DNA from: Apoderus coryli
Taxonomy: Eukaryota; Arthropoda; Insecta; Coleoptera; Attelabidae
NCBI GenBank assembly: GCA_911728435.2
Contig: OU452201.1
Coordinates: 16,430,001-16,494,000, forward strand
Direction of reading: 5' to 3'
Length of the DNA: 64,000 nt
Shown: in pieces, positions 34,421 to 45,402 of the stretch
Numbering within the stretch: the first letter of the stretch is position 1
Layout of the letters: every line of letters begins with the position of its first letter
Notes under the pieces: generated by a model
What the model was told of the DNA's origin: nothing
Database searches by the model: none
Seen by the model: only the letters and a program-made list of their open reading frames with translations
Made by a program: the position numbers and the translations under genes

Positions 34421-35484
34421 TTACCAAAAAAAAACGTATTTCCGGTGAAATAAAAAAAAATGCATGAACCTAATAGCCTCCATTACCATATTATATTTCA
34501 TATTATGGAAAGCTAAAAATCAGTAATTTCGTTTACACCTTGTAGGTAAATTTCACCATCAAATTTAAAAAATCGAGTATCATGGTTGTAATTACAAATA
34601 ATTTGTATTTAATGTGCCAAAAACTGCATGTCCGCACCTCTTCTGGTTATTGAAATATTTGAGTTTGAAATGAACGCAAATTTTGGTCCGTGCCGCTTGT
34701 TTTGGCCAGCAGTTTACTTTGAAAATATCCACCTACACAAAAATTTTAAAAAGAACCATTACATAATTTTATCATAATAGCAGATAACTGAAATAAAATT
34801 TGTAAAGTCCAGCTGGGTTGTCACCTACTTAAATATATTCCAAAGGCGTTTTATGTCTAAAAATTAAGTAATAATACACACAAACGTAGAGAAATAAATA
34901 AAGAAAAAAACTGGGTCAAATCCACGCAAATTATGTTAATAGAGTCCACAATCATTATTTGTAGTTTGTTAAATAAAATTTAAAACGGAAATCTGTTCCA
35001 TTCTATTTTCAAAAACGGAAAATGTGACTAAAACGAAGCACGTATATTCTTAGAATATTCATTCTTATAATATATTTATACACATAATAATATTGTGGGC
35101 AGTCTGGTCCTAAATAATATGTAAATGCTTAGTAGTAGGTACCAATGGCGTACCAACGTGCGATTTTACATAAATAATAGTTGTATTCTTTAATTAACTA
35201 TACTTGTATAACAAAAATTGTATACATTGAAACTAATTAGAAATAATTATATAACAAAAAAAAAACCAAATATATAATTTTACTTTCCCGCCCAGGGAAA
35301 CCAGTAAATCCTACTAATCAATAAAAGTAAATCGCCAATCTAAACCTATCTGCCAGATACGCGCGAAATCTACTGATCGACGTAAACAATATTTAACCTA
35401 ACTTCTAAGCCTCGAATCGCGGTATCACAATACACAATTCGCAACGAATGCATACATTTTCTCTAAAATTTTCATTTTAATCAT
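34421..35484. other. Intronic stretch, nothing recognised
   Basis: AT-rich. Minor feature: A-rich runs. No genes or repeat pairs were recognised. Confidence 0.4.
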
Positions 35485-35578
35485 TGATTCAAATAAAATT
35501 CGTCAACTGCACAAACAAATCAATTTAATATGCTTCAATTTGATTTGTTTGTGGAGTTGACGAATTTTATTTGAATCA
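35485..35578. repeat. Near-perfect hairpin, about 41-bp arms
   Basis: TGATTCAAATAAAATTCGTC at 35485 is mirrored by the sequence ending TTTATTTGAATCA at about 35577. The inner parts also pair, with about two mismatches around a loop of roughly 10 bases (TAATATGCTT). The hairpin lies about 55 bp upstream of a hammerhead-like motif, so both may belong to the same small element. Confidence 0.75.
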
Positions 35579-35631
35579 TCTGATTTGCTCCTCGATATTA
35601 TGGACTACTTTAGAAGAATTTTAGTCATTGT

Positions 35632-35680
35632 TCGCCACTGATGATGAGACTGGTCTAGTCGCGAGAAACATGTATGGCTA
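35632..35680 (+). ncRNA. Hammerhead-like motif, family 2
   Basis: GCCA (35634-35637) can pair with TGGC (35675-35678) as stem I. The core CTGATGA is intact at 35638-35644, followed by an extra T. Stem II is GAGACT (35646-35651) with AGTCGC (35657-35662), one mismatch, loop GGTCT. Two extra bases then precede GAAA at 35665-35668. ACATGT gives a minimal stem III and cleavage base A at 35674. Downstream, GTGGAGATTGGACTTTGATT resembles the flank of the 22.2 kb motif. The extra bases make self-cleavage uncertain. Confidence 0.5.
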
Positions 35681-36695
35681 CAAACAACTAAACTGACGAT
35701 TATTATATTGAATTTATTTCGTGGAGATTGGACTTTGATTTTCCATTATTGTAGAAAAAATTGTAAAGTTGAAAATCACCTAGAACTATTTAAGAACTAG
35801 AATTAATTTTGGGCATTTTAAATCATAAAAAATCGCCGAAGGGTATGAAAATAATAACTGATTTAAAAAATAAAGTCAATAACATTTCCTGCGGAATAAT
35901 TTTAATTTAAAATTTAATTCCTGCAAATTTTAAATAGATATTTTAAGCAAGTCAAAAAATAGGGAGAATAATTTCTACTTCGTGGATAAAAATAGTCAAC
36001 ATTTCTTGTTCTAATATACAAATAAATATCTAACAAACGAATCCTATAATTTTCTTCATCAAACAAATGTAATTCTCTCAAAATAGTCATTGAAACTTTT
36101 TATTCACAAATGTCTAGTCTTTTGTCTGCTGCATTGTATGTTGAATGAAACTTTTTTCGTTGACGCAATATCAAATGCGGGGGCGCAGACGTGGAGGAGA
36201 GAATGGTAGTAGGTGGAGAAGTGGTTTATTCATGCTTGCAGTATCAGTATTGATCCCGTAAAATAGCACGGGCCAATGCCCCTAAGCCCTATATAATATA
36301 TATTTCACGGAATGTATTCTGTCCCCATTCCATTCTAGCCGACAATGTTCTGACAGGACTGGACTAGTAATTATTTCATAGATCATGGCAAATATTTGGA
36401 CAGGGCGGAAAAGAACAGTAGGTTTTTTTCAAAATTACAAAGATGAATGCATCTGAAAACTTTGTCAACATTCATGTCAAATAACCTTGTCGAAATTTCA
36501 TGAGTGATAAAATATGATATACAATAAATGAAAAATGTAAGTTCACCGGCGATTTATGCACTACATTATATTATACACGTAATACAAATCCATATCTCAT
36601 ATCTTTCAAATGAGAATATACATACTTTTTTCCTAACACCCGTAGAAGCTTCAGAGCTTTGCAATCCAATTAAAGACAATTTTTCCACACTGCCT
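35681..36695. other. Intronic stretch, nothing recognised
   Basis: No gene was recognised. A slightly GC-richer patch at 36175-36240 (GCGGGGGCGCAGACGTGGAG) has no coding signal. Confidence 0.4.
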
Positions 36696-36699
36696 TAAG

Positions 36700-37640
36700 A
36701 CATTTATAATTATTCCTCTGTACAACGGTGGTGATAAGGAAAAAGCTTCAAACTATCGTCCAATTGCACTTCTCTCCACTCTATCCAAGATCGTTGAGAG
36801 ATTGGTTAAAAAGATACTTCTGCACAAATATAAAATACTAACCACCCACCAATATGGATTTTTAGCCAACAAATGCACAAATGATGATATATTCTCCGTC
36901 TTCAACAATGTAAACTCTAACTTGAACAATCTCCATTCTACAACATAGATTTTCTGTGATTTCTCCAAAGCATTCGACTGTGTGAGTCATAACATCCTAA
37001 TTAACAAAATGCAGCACTACGGAATTCGGAGAATTCCACTGGAATGGTTCAAGGCGTATCTCAACAACAGAAATCAGTGTGTAAGGGTTAACACGACTAT
37101 ATCCTCTTGCAGGCAGATCGATTTTTGGAGTTCCACAGGGTTCGGTACTGGGTCCTTTACTTTTCTGGATATCAGCGGCAGCGGTGAGGTGTGTCTGTTT
37201 GTTGATGACACCAGTTTCACCTGGTGCAGCCCGGATAATGTCACTCTCAACATACAATGACTTGATCACCATGGTGTGACGGTAACCTTTTGCTAACACT
37301 GCGAAAACAAAAGTTGCGTCATATAAAGATACGCTGCAGTCTTTTGCACTTACTAATACCACTATTGACGTTGTTTCTTCTGTGAGGTTTCTGGGCCTTG
37401 TGGACAGCTCCCTAAAGTGGACCTGTACATAGATGCGTTATGAAAAAAAATAAGCTCTGCCTGTTTTGCGTTAAGGTCTGTTTCCAAAGAACTTAACTTC
37501 CATAACAGTCTACTTTTCACTCTTCGAATCCCATCTTCGATACGCCCTCCCATTCTGGGGTACGTGCTGTACAACACAATTTGGGCGTATATTTGGATTC
37601 CAAAAAAAAAAGAGCTGTTCGATATTCTCTAAGATTACAC
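36700..37640 (+). mobile_element. LINE remnant with N-terminal reverse transcriptase motifs
   Basis: At 36715-36780 one frame reads PLYNGGDKEKASNYRPIALL, then STLSKIVERLV. Next come FLANKCTNDDIFSVFNNV, FCDFSKAFDCVSHNILINKM (36950-37010) and GIRRIPLEWFKAYLNNR. The ADD block appears as LFVDDTSFTW (about 37196), so the A is replaced by V. Frameshifts at 37110 and stops after 37260 break it. It keeps reverse transcriptase blocks that most copies here lack but belongs to a different family from family 1. A LEADING 5' end and a tail are not visible. Confidence 0.75.
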
Positions 37641-38074
37641 TAGAGCGCCCATTGCCAGGACTTCTTCAGAAAGTATTTAAACTACTATCCGCTTAGAAAC
37701 GCCAAACATGATCCTTATCTGCCAGCCCCATCCTCCGAATTCATCAAAATCTTACATAGCTAAATTGTAGAAAGAATAACCTGTATTGGATCCCAGATAC
37801 CTATAAAATGTGTCACAGACAAGATTCAAAAATTTACTGCTCTAAATTTTTTAACCCCAATGTGTCACAAACGTTTAACCGCCCCCGAAATATTTCTATA
37901 AAACCACCTAATAATAAACAAACGTCTCATTACTCAAGAAAAATTAATTTTTATCACAAGTCAGATTCAAAAATTCACTGCTCTAAACTTTTAAACTAAA
38001 AATACGATAAAAATCAAAATCCTCAAAAATCTTTAAAATCATCCAACGATGAACAAACTAAGAAGTTGCTTGTC
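37641..38074. other. Unassigned stretch with a duplicated segment
   Basis: A motif around AGATTCAAAAATTTACTGCT at about 37823 recurs as CAGATTCAAAAATTCACTGC at about 37963. A 63-codon frame at 37808-37999 spans both but has no known domain. It may be part of a retroelement, but I cannot assign it. Confidence 0.35.
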
Positions 38075-38150
38075 CGGCCATCGTCTGTGAACTTTGCTTC
38101 ACCGGTCATATTGCCTGCTCACACTAGATGTCGCCACATACATCTTCTTG
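38075..38150 (+). repeat. Ribozyme-bearing repeat, truncated copy 3 (no ribozyme)
   Basis: It matches 15716-15775: CTGTGAACTTTGCTTCACCG, then CATATTGCCTGCTCACACTA and GATGTCGCCA. Similarity stops before the part that carries the hammerhead-like core in the other copies. Confidence 0.6.
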
Positions 38151-38529
38151 TCAATATATGTAATTGTTTTGCCTTGTCTATTTATTTCTTGTATACAAAT
38201 TATTGTATTATTTTTTTTTTGGAATATATATATATTTATGTATTAATAAATATTTCATACGTTTAAGAAAATCGTTTTTTTTAATTCAAATTTTAATTGA
38301 AACTTTCAAATTTTATTAGTTTTCCGGAAAGAATATGTAACTGAGGGTTTGACCTCTTATTTGTATACAATCTTACTAGAGACTTGTAGTAGAATTTTCT
38401 AAAGATCAAATTTTTGATAACAAGTTTATAAACTTTGTTGTAAAACTTGTGTTACAAAGATTCCATAACCCTATAATCTAAATAAAAACTCTGAAATAGG
38501 TTAGATAAAGATCCAAAGTAAAAACTCAC

Positions 38530-38691
38530 CTTGCTGACAAGCATATCGGTCTCATCGAAATGACGGCCAAACATTTTCGGCGATTCTCCTGGAACCGGTT
38601 CGATTTTAATACAAACTTCCATACCTTTACGGGCTGTTTCAACAGGTTTGTGATTATTTTCGATACTGGTTACCACACCCAAATCAACAAA
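38530..38691 (-). CDS. eIF5B: eIF5B, penultimate exon
   Basis: This 54-codon exon, phase 0 at both ends, encodes FVDLGVVTSIENNHKPVET, then ARKGMEVCIKIEPVPGESPK and MFGRHFDETDMLVSK. It belongs to the second beta-barrel (domain IV) of eIF5B, the GTPase that joins ribosomal subunits at the end of initiation. The acceptor is TTTTTTCAG ending at 38692; the donor is GTGAGT from 38529. The intron to the previous exon is only 344 bp (38692-39035), unlike the other three. Confidence 0.95.
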
Positions 38692-39035
38692 CTGAAAAAA
38701 AAAAACAATTTAAATCAAGCTCAGTAGGTTCCAGAGCTACTTGGAGTACTTTCTAATCTCCCAATATAAAATAGTAAGTAATCCTACTAACTATAATTGA
38801 TTCAACCTGCTTAACTCATGATTATACAACAACATACAAGTAAAATTATTTAAATACATTCAAGCTACCATTGTCATTTCTTAAAGCAAGTTTTAAAGCT
38901 AACATGGAAAGTAAAATGTTAGTTTCTAATAGGTTGCCAAGCATGAATCTAAATTTTATGCTTATTGACAGGCTAAAAAAAATCTGAACAATCCTTATTA
39001 CCACGTAACTTATATAAAGATGTCTCTATACTCAC

Positions 39036-39339
39036 TTCTTTGCTTGGTACACATATCGGCGTACCTTCCCGTAAAATTCCAGCCTCAATCATTATCCCGC
39101 ACACGATGGGATCACGCGAATTGAACACAAATTGCGGTAGAACTTTGAGTTTGCAAGGGAATACAGCGATATGTTTGAATTCGTCACGTTTCTTCTGTTT
39201 CAACTCATCTCTATACGCTGTAAATTTGTCAAACAAATGATATATAATATCGGCTTGGAATATTTTAACGCCAAGATTATCGGCTAATTCTTGAGCGTCT
39301 TTTTCAATCTTCACATCAAACGCTAAAATTGTAGCATAT
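39036..39339 (-). CDS. eIF5B: eIF5B exon (domain III into domain IV)
   Basis: This 304-bp exon completes a split codon with its first base (CA plus A, Gln), then reads YATILAFDVKIEKDAQELAD, NLGVKIFQADIIYHLFDKF, EFKHIAVFPCKLKVLPQFVF, NSRDPIVCGIMIEAGILREG and TPICVPSKE. It covers the end of domain III, the connecting helix (IIYHLFDKFTAYRD) and the start of domain IV. The acceptor is TTGTTTCAG ending at 39340; the donor is GTGAGT from 39035. The coding sequence is undamaged. Confidence 0.96.
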
Positions 39340-39416
39340 CTGAAACAAAAAAATGACAACTTACTCTTTGAAAAAACCTTGAGGTAACGAAAATTTGGAA
39401 CTTTAGTTTCCCCGCT

Positions 39417-40276
39417 CTAATGTTTGTCTCCTTTCTTTACTCGCGTCTTGAAGCAAACACCAGACGGGGGTCTTGTTCCAAGGTTTTTCGTAAAAAGTAA
39501 AAAAGTTTTGTGTTTTTTAGTAAATTTGTATAAAATTTTTCGCACCTCGAGGGAGGAAATCTCGAAACGCAGAACCAAAGCGGCGTGGTCACTTCCTCTC
39601 GGTGGATAAACATTATCCGCTCTGAAAACCAGATACTTGAGAAAGTATCTCTGGACTGATTCTAATGATCGGATATGAACTTCATATATGGGGCTCCGCA
39701 CAACTGAACCAAATTACAACTTTGTCCTACCGAATGCATAATATAGCACCTTCATTGTGAAAATATCATTAATCTGACGACAATTTCGAATAATGCAACC
39801 CAATACACGATTAGCACCAGAAACAACGCTCAGAGTTTGCGATACCAAGATCGAAAATGACGCCCAGGTCCCTAACATCATTCAATCTTTCCAAGGAAAC
39901 ACCGTTTAAGCAATAATTGAAGTTCAGTGAGTTCTTAAGTCTAGAAAGAACTAACCACCATACACTTTGAGACATTGAGCATGAAACGGTTACTAATACA
40001 CCAATCGCAGAGGATCTTTAAATTGGTCTGAAGGTATTCACATGAGACAGCGCGCAGAAAAACCTTCAAGTCATCTACATAAGCGAGGCTGTCACAAGTG
40101 AACGTCTCAAGAAGGTCGTTAATAAATACATTAAACAATGAGGGTCCAACATTAGAACCCTGTGGCACGCCCGAAGAAGAAGAGCGAGAGAATCGTATTA
40201 ACTGCTCAGAAAAGCCAAAAACTCTCAAATTCCTCAATAGCAGATAGTGATCCATACGAAATAAGCAAGTTGACAC
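39417..40276 (-). mobile_element. LINE remnant in an eIF5B intron
   Basis: On the minus strand the frame at 39941-40276 has SGVPQGSNVGPSLFNVFIND and LAYVDDLKVFL (the catalytic block with ADD changed to VDD). It then reads WCISNRFMLNVSKCMVV. After shifts, DVRDLGVIFDLG and, in 39417-39701, SPIYEVHIRSLESVQRYFLK and YPPRGSDHAALVLRFEISSL follow. The family is close to LINE family 1 in its C-terminal region. Several frameshifts; the tail is replaced at about 39480. It lies antisense to nothing: same strand as eIF5B, 77 bp upstream of an exon. Confidence 0.75.
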
Positions 40277-40333
40277 CTACTTTTGGTACAACCAGAAGTG
40301 TCAATTACTTTTACCTCAAAATTCTCCTATGTA

Positions 40334-42293
40334 TTAGGTCATTCAAAAGTCCGTAGGATGACACAGATGGCGTTACTACAATTTTTTCCATATGATTTTT
40401 TTTATTTAGTACTAACCTTCAAACGATACGTATATAAATTTGACAGCAATCTGACTATTGATTCGCGAGTAATAGCATTTTGTGCGAAGCAACGTTTGTT
40501 ATTGAAAAAAAAAAATGGAAAAAGTGAATTTCGAGTTTTGATAAAGCATTGCTTTTTGAAGAAAAAAAAATACAGTGGACACAAAACAATGGCGTGATAA
40601 ACAACAGTATACGATGGCTGGTGATCAGTTGAAATATGTTGACAAAATAAAAGATTCGGGTGTTCATTTTTCAGAGTCTGTTCACCTTAATGAACACAAA
40701 TGCCGAATGTCTCAGAATGGTCATAAAGTATTGGGATTTGTGATGCGAAATTGGTCGCCTTATTATGAGACTTATATAAATATGATTGAGAGAGTTCAGG
40801 ACAAGTTTTTGCGTTATGCTGCGTTTAGAATGGGGATACATATGCGCAATTATCATAGATCGGACCTACGAGGGGCGTTAAACTTGGACACTCTTGGTAA
40901 ACGCAGAGTTTTAAACGACTTGGTATTTACGTATAATGTGTTGAAAGGTAACATAAATTGTCCTACTGTCCTGCATAGGATTTACTTCAATGTGCCAGTG
41001 CGTGATTTACGACACCATGATCTCTTCTTTCACCATACAAGTAGAATCATTATACATACTTTTCTCCTATTGATAGAACTCTTCGCACTCTGAATGAACA
41101 TGATTGTATAGATATCTTTTGCAATTCACTTTTAGAATTTAAACGTCAAATTAATTGTTGTATTGAGTAGAACTCATAACAGATCTTGAATTTATTATGA
41201 ATTTGTTTATTTTGACTTAGGTACTGTCATGTATATAAGAAATTTGTTGTAAATATAATTGGGGTATCCCGTTAATTTAATGAAATTAAAAAAAACATTA
41301 TCCTGCTCCATCGAGACAAAGGGTATAGAAGTGGATTGCTGAATTTAAACGTGGTCGTACTAGCACAAATGATGCAGTGCGCAGTGGACGCCGAAATGAG
41401 GCTGTTATTCAAGAAAACGTCAAAAAAATTCACAATTTGGATATGAACGATCGCAAATTGAAGGTGCACGGGCTAGCTGATATTGTAAAGATATCAGATG
41501 AAATTGTTTTTACCATTTTACACGAACATTTGGGTATGCGAAAGCTCTGTGCAAAGTGGGTGCCGCGTGAGCTCACAGTCGACCAAAAACAACAACGAAT
41601 TGATGATTCAGAGGAGTGTTTGGCGCAGTTACACCGCAATAAAATGGAATCTATCGTCTATATGTGACAATGGATGAAACATGGCTTCACTATAACACAC
41701 CGGAATCCAAAAGACACGTCAGTTGAGTGGACAACAATCGACGAACCAAATCCAAAGCGAGCAAAGACACAACAGGCGGCCGGTAAGGTGATGGCGGCTG
41801 TATTTTGGAATGCACACGGAATAATATTCATCAACTACCGCCAAAAAGAAACCACTATCAACAGCCACTATTACTGTGCACTTTTGGATCGATTGAAGGC
41901 TGAAACCGCAAAGAAACGGTCACATTTGCAAAAGAAAAAAGTGTTGTTTCACCAAGACAATGCACCGTGTCACAAATCGATGAAAACTATGGCAACATTG
42001 AATGAATTGGGCCTCGAATTGCTTACCCACCCACTGTATTCTCCAGATTTAGCCTTCAGCGACTTTTTCTGTTTTCAGATCTCAAGAGAATGCTTGCTGG
42101 AAAGAAACTGAAGTCCAATGATGCAGTAATAGCTACTATTTTGACAAGAAAGAGAAATCGTACTATAAAAGTGGTATCGAAAAGTTGGAAACTCGCTATA
42201 CTCGTAGTATTGCTCTCGAAGGCTGTTGAATAATAAAATCGAATTTTGTCAAAATTTTGTTTTTTTCTTACTTATCCTTACTGAATGACCTGT
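40334..42293 (+). mobile_element. Mariner (family 3), copy 2, split by a LINE
   Basis: The ends are TTAGGTCATTCAAAAGTCC at 40334 and GAATGACCTGTTA at 42283-42295, so the terminal inverted repeats are still visible. The transposase N-terminus (FRVLIKHCFLKKK and TVDTKQWRDKQ) is cut at about 40612 by a LINE. After it come KWIAEFKRGRTSTNDAVRSG, MRKLCAKWVPRELTVDQKQQ, TMDETWLHY (first Asp), KVLFHQDNAPCHKSM (second Asp) and HPLYSPDLAFSDFF (third Asp, in PDLAxxDFF). The triad is present, but a frameshift near 41665 and the LINE make it inactive. It is sister to 24745-25640. Confidence 0.88.
40612..41285 (+). mobile_element. LINE C-terminal fragment nested in mariner
   Basis: The frame reads YVDKIKDSGVHFSESVHLNE, VLGFVMRNWSPYYETYINMI, ERVQDKFLRYAAFRMGIH and LDTLGKRRVLNDLVFTYNVL. 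After a shift near 41050, DRTLRTLNEHDCIDIF and LEFKRQINCC follow, to a stop at about 41167. It is the C-terminal part of a jockey-like LINE. An A-rich tail (AATTAAAAAAAAC) at 41284-41296 precedes the resumed mariner sequence. Confidence 0.75.
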
Positions 42294-42949
42294 TATAGTT
42301 TTCTATATACATATGTATGTATATGGAGACATCCAGTATAAATACATGAGATTTCTGTATCTGAATAATATTAGATAGACATTAAACATAATATTCTCAG
42401 ATTGTTTGTTTAGGATGATACACATTATTAAATAATCAACAACTAAATGGACGTCAGGCAAAATAACAGTAACAAGTATCAGGCAGTCACTTTTCGTCCA
42501 TATACACATACATACATCGGTATTTATTTATTTTCTTAATATTTGACAGCTTATCATTATCGATGCTACCGTTTACTTTTACTTGTCCACAAAATATTAT
42601 TTGAACAAATACATACAAGAAAAAATATATTATTTGTGCAGTTGTTGTAAATTTGGCTTTGGTTTAGTGATATCCAAACAGAATACTTATCTTCTGTAAG
42701 AAATATTGTTTTTTGTTTTCATGGTCTTTATGAATCCGATTTTATAATTTCTCTTAGGAAGGAGAGGAAAACTAATTACTGCCAGTACTGAAAGAGATCA
42801 ATTATACAAATTATTTCACGATGTCCTGGTCAATATACTTTTGGCCTTGAAGGAGGAGAACTTTAAATTGGCAACTCTATTTGCTCTAACAACCAACATG
42901 ACAGTTCTCGGTTGTTTGTAGTTCAACATTACATGCATTTTGGTGCTCA
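42294..42949. other. Intronic stretch, nothing recognised
   Basis: AT-rich sequence in the eIF5B intron between the mariner and the next transposase fragment. Nothing was recognised. Confidence 0.4.
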
Positions 42950-43445
42950 TGATCGTCCATTAGAGCGATTTATTCGAGAAACTATAAATCGTTTACGGTG
43001 CGCACAACCAAGCGATTGATGGTGGTCAGCGTAGTGTTGATGATGATCAAAATGCGTCATTTCACTCAGTTTTTTGGTTAAATGGTTGCATTATTGAAAC
43101 ATCATTATATCCAGAAAAAGTCAACGAAATGATTACTAAGTTTTTCGTGTCTCAATTGTATTAATGTTGCAGATACAATTTCTTTACTGAAAGACACACT
43201 TGACGAACGATAATCTTGACAAAAATGGATATGAACGGCCACTTCGTTCGTGCGATTTGACGTTATTAGATTATTTTCTCTGGGGATCTGTAAAGTCACG
43301 TGTCTACTCTGATAAACCAGAAACAATTGAGCACTTGGAAGCTTACAATCGGCGAGTTATTACCGAAATACAGCCTGATTTACTGCGAAGAATGAGTGAA
43401 AATTGGAACTCCAGATACACTGTGCAGGTCAAATTCCCAACATAA
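42950..43445 (+). mobile_element. Tc1/mariner-type transposase fragment (WPPRSCDLTPLDYFLWG family)
   Basis: The frame at 43200-43445 reads RPLRSCDLTLLDYFLWGSV, KSRVYSDKPETIEHLEAYNR, RVITEIQPDLLRRMSENW, then NSR. The D-L-T-x-L-D-Y-F-L-W block carries the last catalytic acid of this insect transposase family. Upstream parts (42950-43190) are in several frames. Relatives are at 51480-51770, 56760-57480 and 58440-59165. It is a fossil. Confidence 0.7.
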
Positions 43446-44261
43446 TATCGAAACATCGCCAATGCATATTAGATTCAATAAATAACCCAACGGTCCACAA
43501 AATCACCTCTATATTTATGTCGTAATAAAAACGAGATACCATGTAAAATAAAGTAATTCAATTTTTCCCAAAGCAAACACTCTCTATTTAGGTATAGCGA
43601 ACCCTCACGAAAGTCTATCTTACTTAATTCAAAAACATGATTAAAAAGAGGACATAACTTTGCTATGCCACTCTTTTTTGAAGCGCCCTGTATATTTTCA
43701 ATTATTTTAAAAGTGTAGCCTCAATGGATCTACACAATGCCTCTGCAACAAAATTAAAAGTAAAATCTAGTACTCTCATAAAACTCCGTGGCGTCCGCCG
43801 CGACTCACTCTGTATACACTGTGTCCAAGATAAGAATGGGATAGCATTGGAATCTTGGAAATGGTAGTTACAATGTCGGTTAAATTAGAGAAAAGTTGTA
43901 TAATTTAAACACCTTTTACTTGGTGTTTTCATAGCCGTTTTCCAGAATTTTTGAAAAATCGATTTTTTGCGATTTTAGTTTTTATTTATTTCTGACATTA
44001 TTTTTACAGATATAAAAAAATTAAAACCACTTTTTGAGGAGAATAAGATAGCGTTTGCAAATTTTCACTACGACGTTTCGTTTCTAAAAACCATCCTCAA
44101 CTTGTGTTTTTTAAATACGGCCCTGGATTTTTTATTGTAAAATTTAAAGCCATTATCAATTCGAAAAAGATGTTAAACCGCAATAAAATGAAATTCTATC
44201 GTCGATATTTGACGTCGACGCTCGTCGCGAACCGCACGCCACCTAACCACAGTTAAAATAA
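43446..44261. other. Intronic stretch with a mariner scrap
   Basis: Bases 44172-44210 (TTAAACCGCAATAAAATGAA and on) match the family 3 mariner at 25146-25184, an orphan fragment. GCGCCCTGTATA at about 43682 is another CCCTGTA-type edge. No coding sequence was recognised. Confidence 0.5.
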
Positions 44262-44470
44262 TATACAGTTGGTTCTCATCGTGTCGGTACGTCTGATGTT
44301 CATGTCTACAAAGCAATTCGCCGCACTTATAGTTATAGTATAGTATCTTATAGTATATACAGATATAGTATAATATAGTAGCGGGCCAGAAATGTAGCTG
44401 GGAACGCGACGAGTCGATGCCGTTTTCAGCGTCTACTGGACCTTCTTGTCTATAGTTAATATTCGATGAT
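44262..44470 (+). repeat. Dispersed repeat, pair with 31089-31280
   Basis: Shared landmarks are GTGTCGGTACGTCTGATG, AGTATCTTATAGTATATA, GCGACGAGTCGATGCCGTTT and CTATAGTTAATATTCGATGA. The right end is interrupted by the hAT MITE, whose target duplication starts at 44469. That places the MITE insertion after this repeat. Confidence 0.75.
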
Positions 44471-44476
44471 CTAACT

Positions 44477-45275
44477 CAGTGGTCGCCAACCCGTCGATCG
44501 CGAGCCCCTGGTAGCTCGCGAAAAGAATTCTTGTAGCTCGCGAAGAGATTTCTGGTACGGAGCTCCCAACATATCTATCTACATGCCAAACGACATGCGG
44601 AGGATTCCTCATTAAGGATAGTTTCTTAGGTCTTGATTAGGTCCTGTATGATAGCGTCCTATACCAAACCAAGGCCCCAAAAAATTGAAATCTGGTTCCC
44701 TAATAATGGGGTCGTGATATTTACTCTGGACAATGATATTATGAAGGGCTATCTACATGCCAAACGACATGCGGAGGATTCCTCATTAAGGATAGTTTCT
44801 TAGGTCTTGATTAGGTCCTGTATGATAGCGTCCTATACCAAACCAAGGCCCCAAAAAATTGAAATCTGGTTCCGTAATAATGGGGTCGTGATATTTACGC
44901 AGGAGAATGATATGAAGGGCTATTTGCATGACATGCTGGAAAACGGTCATTAAGGATAGTTTCTTAGGTCTTGATTAGGTCCTGTATATTAGCGTCCTAT
45001 ACCAAACAAAGGCCCCAAAAAATTGAAATCTGTTTTCCTAATAAGGGGGTCGTGAAATTTACGCAGGACAATGAAAGGCTATTTTCATGCCAAACGACAT
45101 ACGCCTAAACTGTCATTAAGGATAATTTCTTAGGTCTCGATTAGGTCCTGTGTGATAGCGTCCTATACCACACCAAGGCCCCAAAAACACTGTACATTAA
45201 AAAAAAAAAATAGCTCACTGTACATTCTACAATTACCGAAGATGCTCAATACATTCAGAAGGTTGGCGACCACTG
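44477..45275. mobile_element. hAT-type MITE with internal tandem repeats
   Basis: The terminal inverted repeats are CAGTGGTCGCCAACC (44477-44491) and GGTTGGCGACCACTG (45261-45275). A perfect 8-bp target duplication ATCTAACT lies at 44469-44476 and 45276-45283. Both features are diagnostic of hAT elements. Inside, a unit containing GGATAGTTTCTTAGGTCTTG and CAAGGCCCCAAAAAATTG occurs four times, starting at about 44575, 44749, 44920 and 45079 (periods 174, 171 and 159). There is no transposase, so it depends on a partner. The intact duplication and ends suggest a fairly young insertion in an eIF5B intron, 128 bp from an exon. Confidence 0.92.
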
Positions 45276-45402
45276 ATCTAACTAGTTTTTATCATAATCT
45301 AATGTAAATACTGCTCCCTTCACGATTGACACATGCGTAGTATACGGATGCATTCTGATCGTCATAGTTTTTGTATCACTTAAAAAAATTAAAATTACTT
45401 AC

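Noticed and set aside
36997..37362. A 121-codon minus-strand frame with Ala/Pro-rich sequence
   Set aside because: It is antisense to the LINE reverse transcriptase, whose FCDFSKAFDCVSHN motif lies on the plus strand.
41377..42111. Possible host SETMAR-like gene
   Set aside because: The transposase sits between mariner ends, is split by a LINE and is frameshifted, and there is no SET domain nearby.
44575..45190. CRISPR-like array
   Set aside because: The units are 159-174 bp, diverged, without spacers, and lie inside a hAT MITE in an insect genome.
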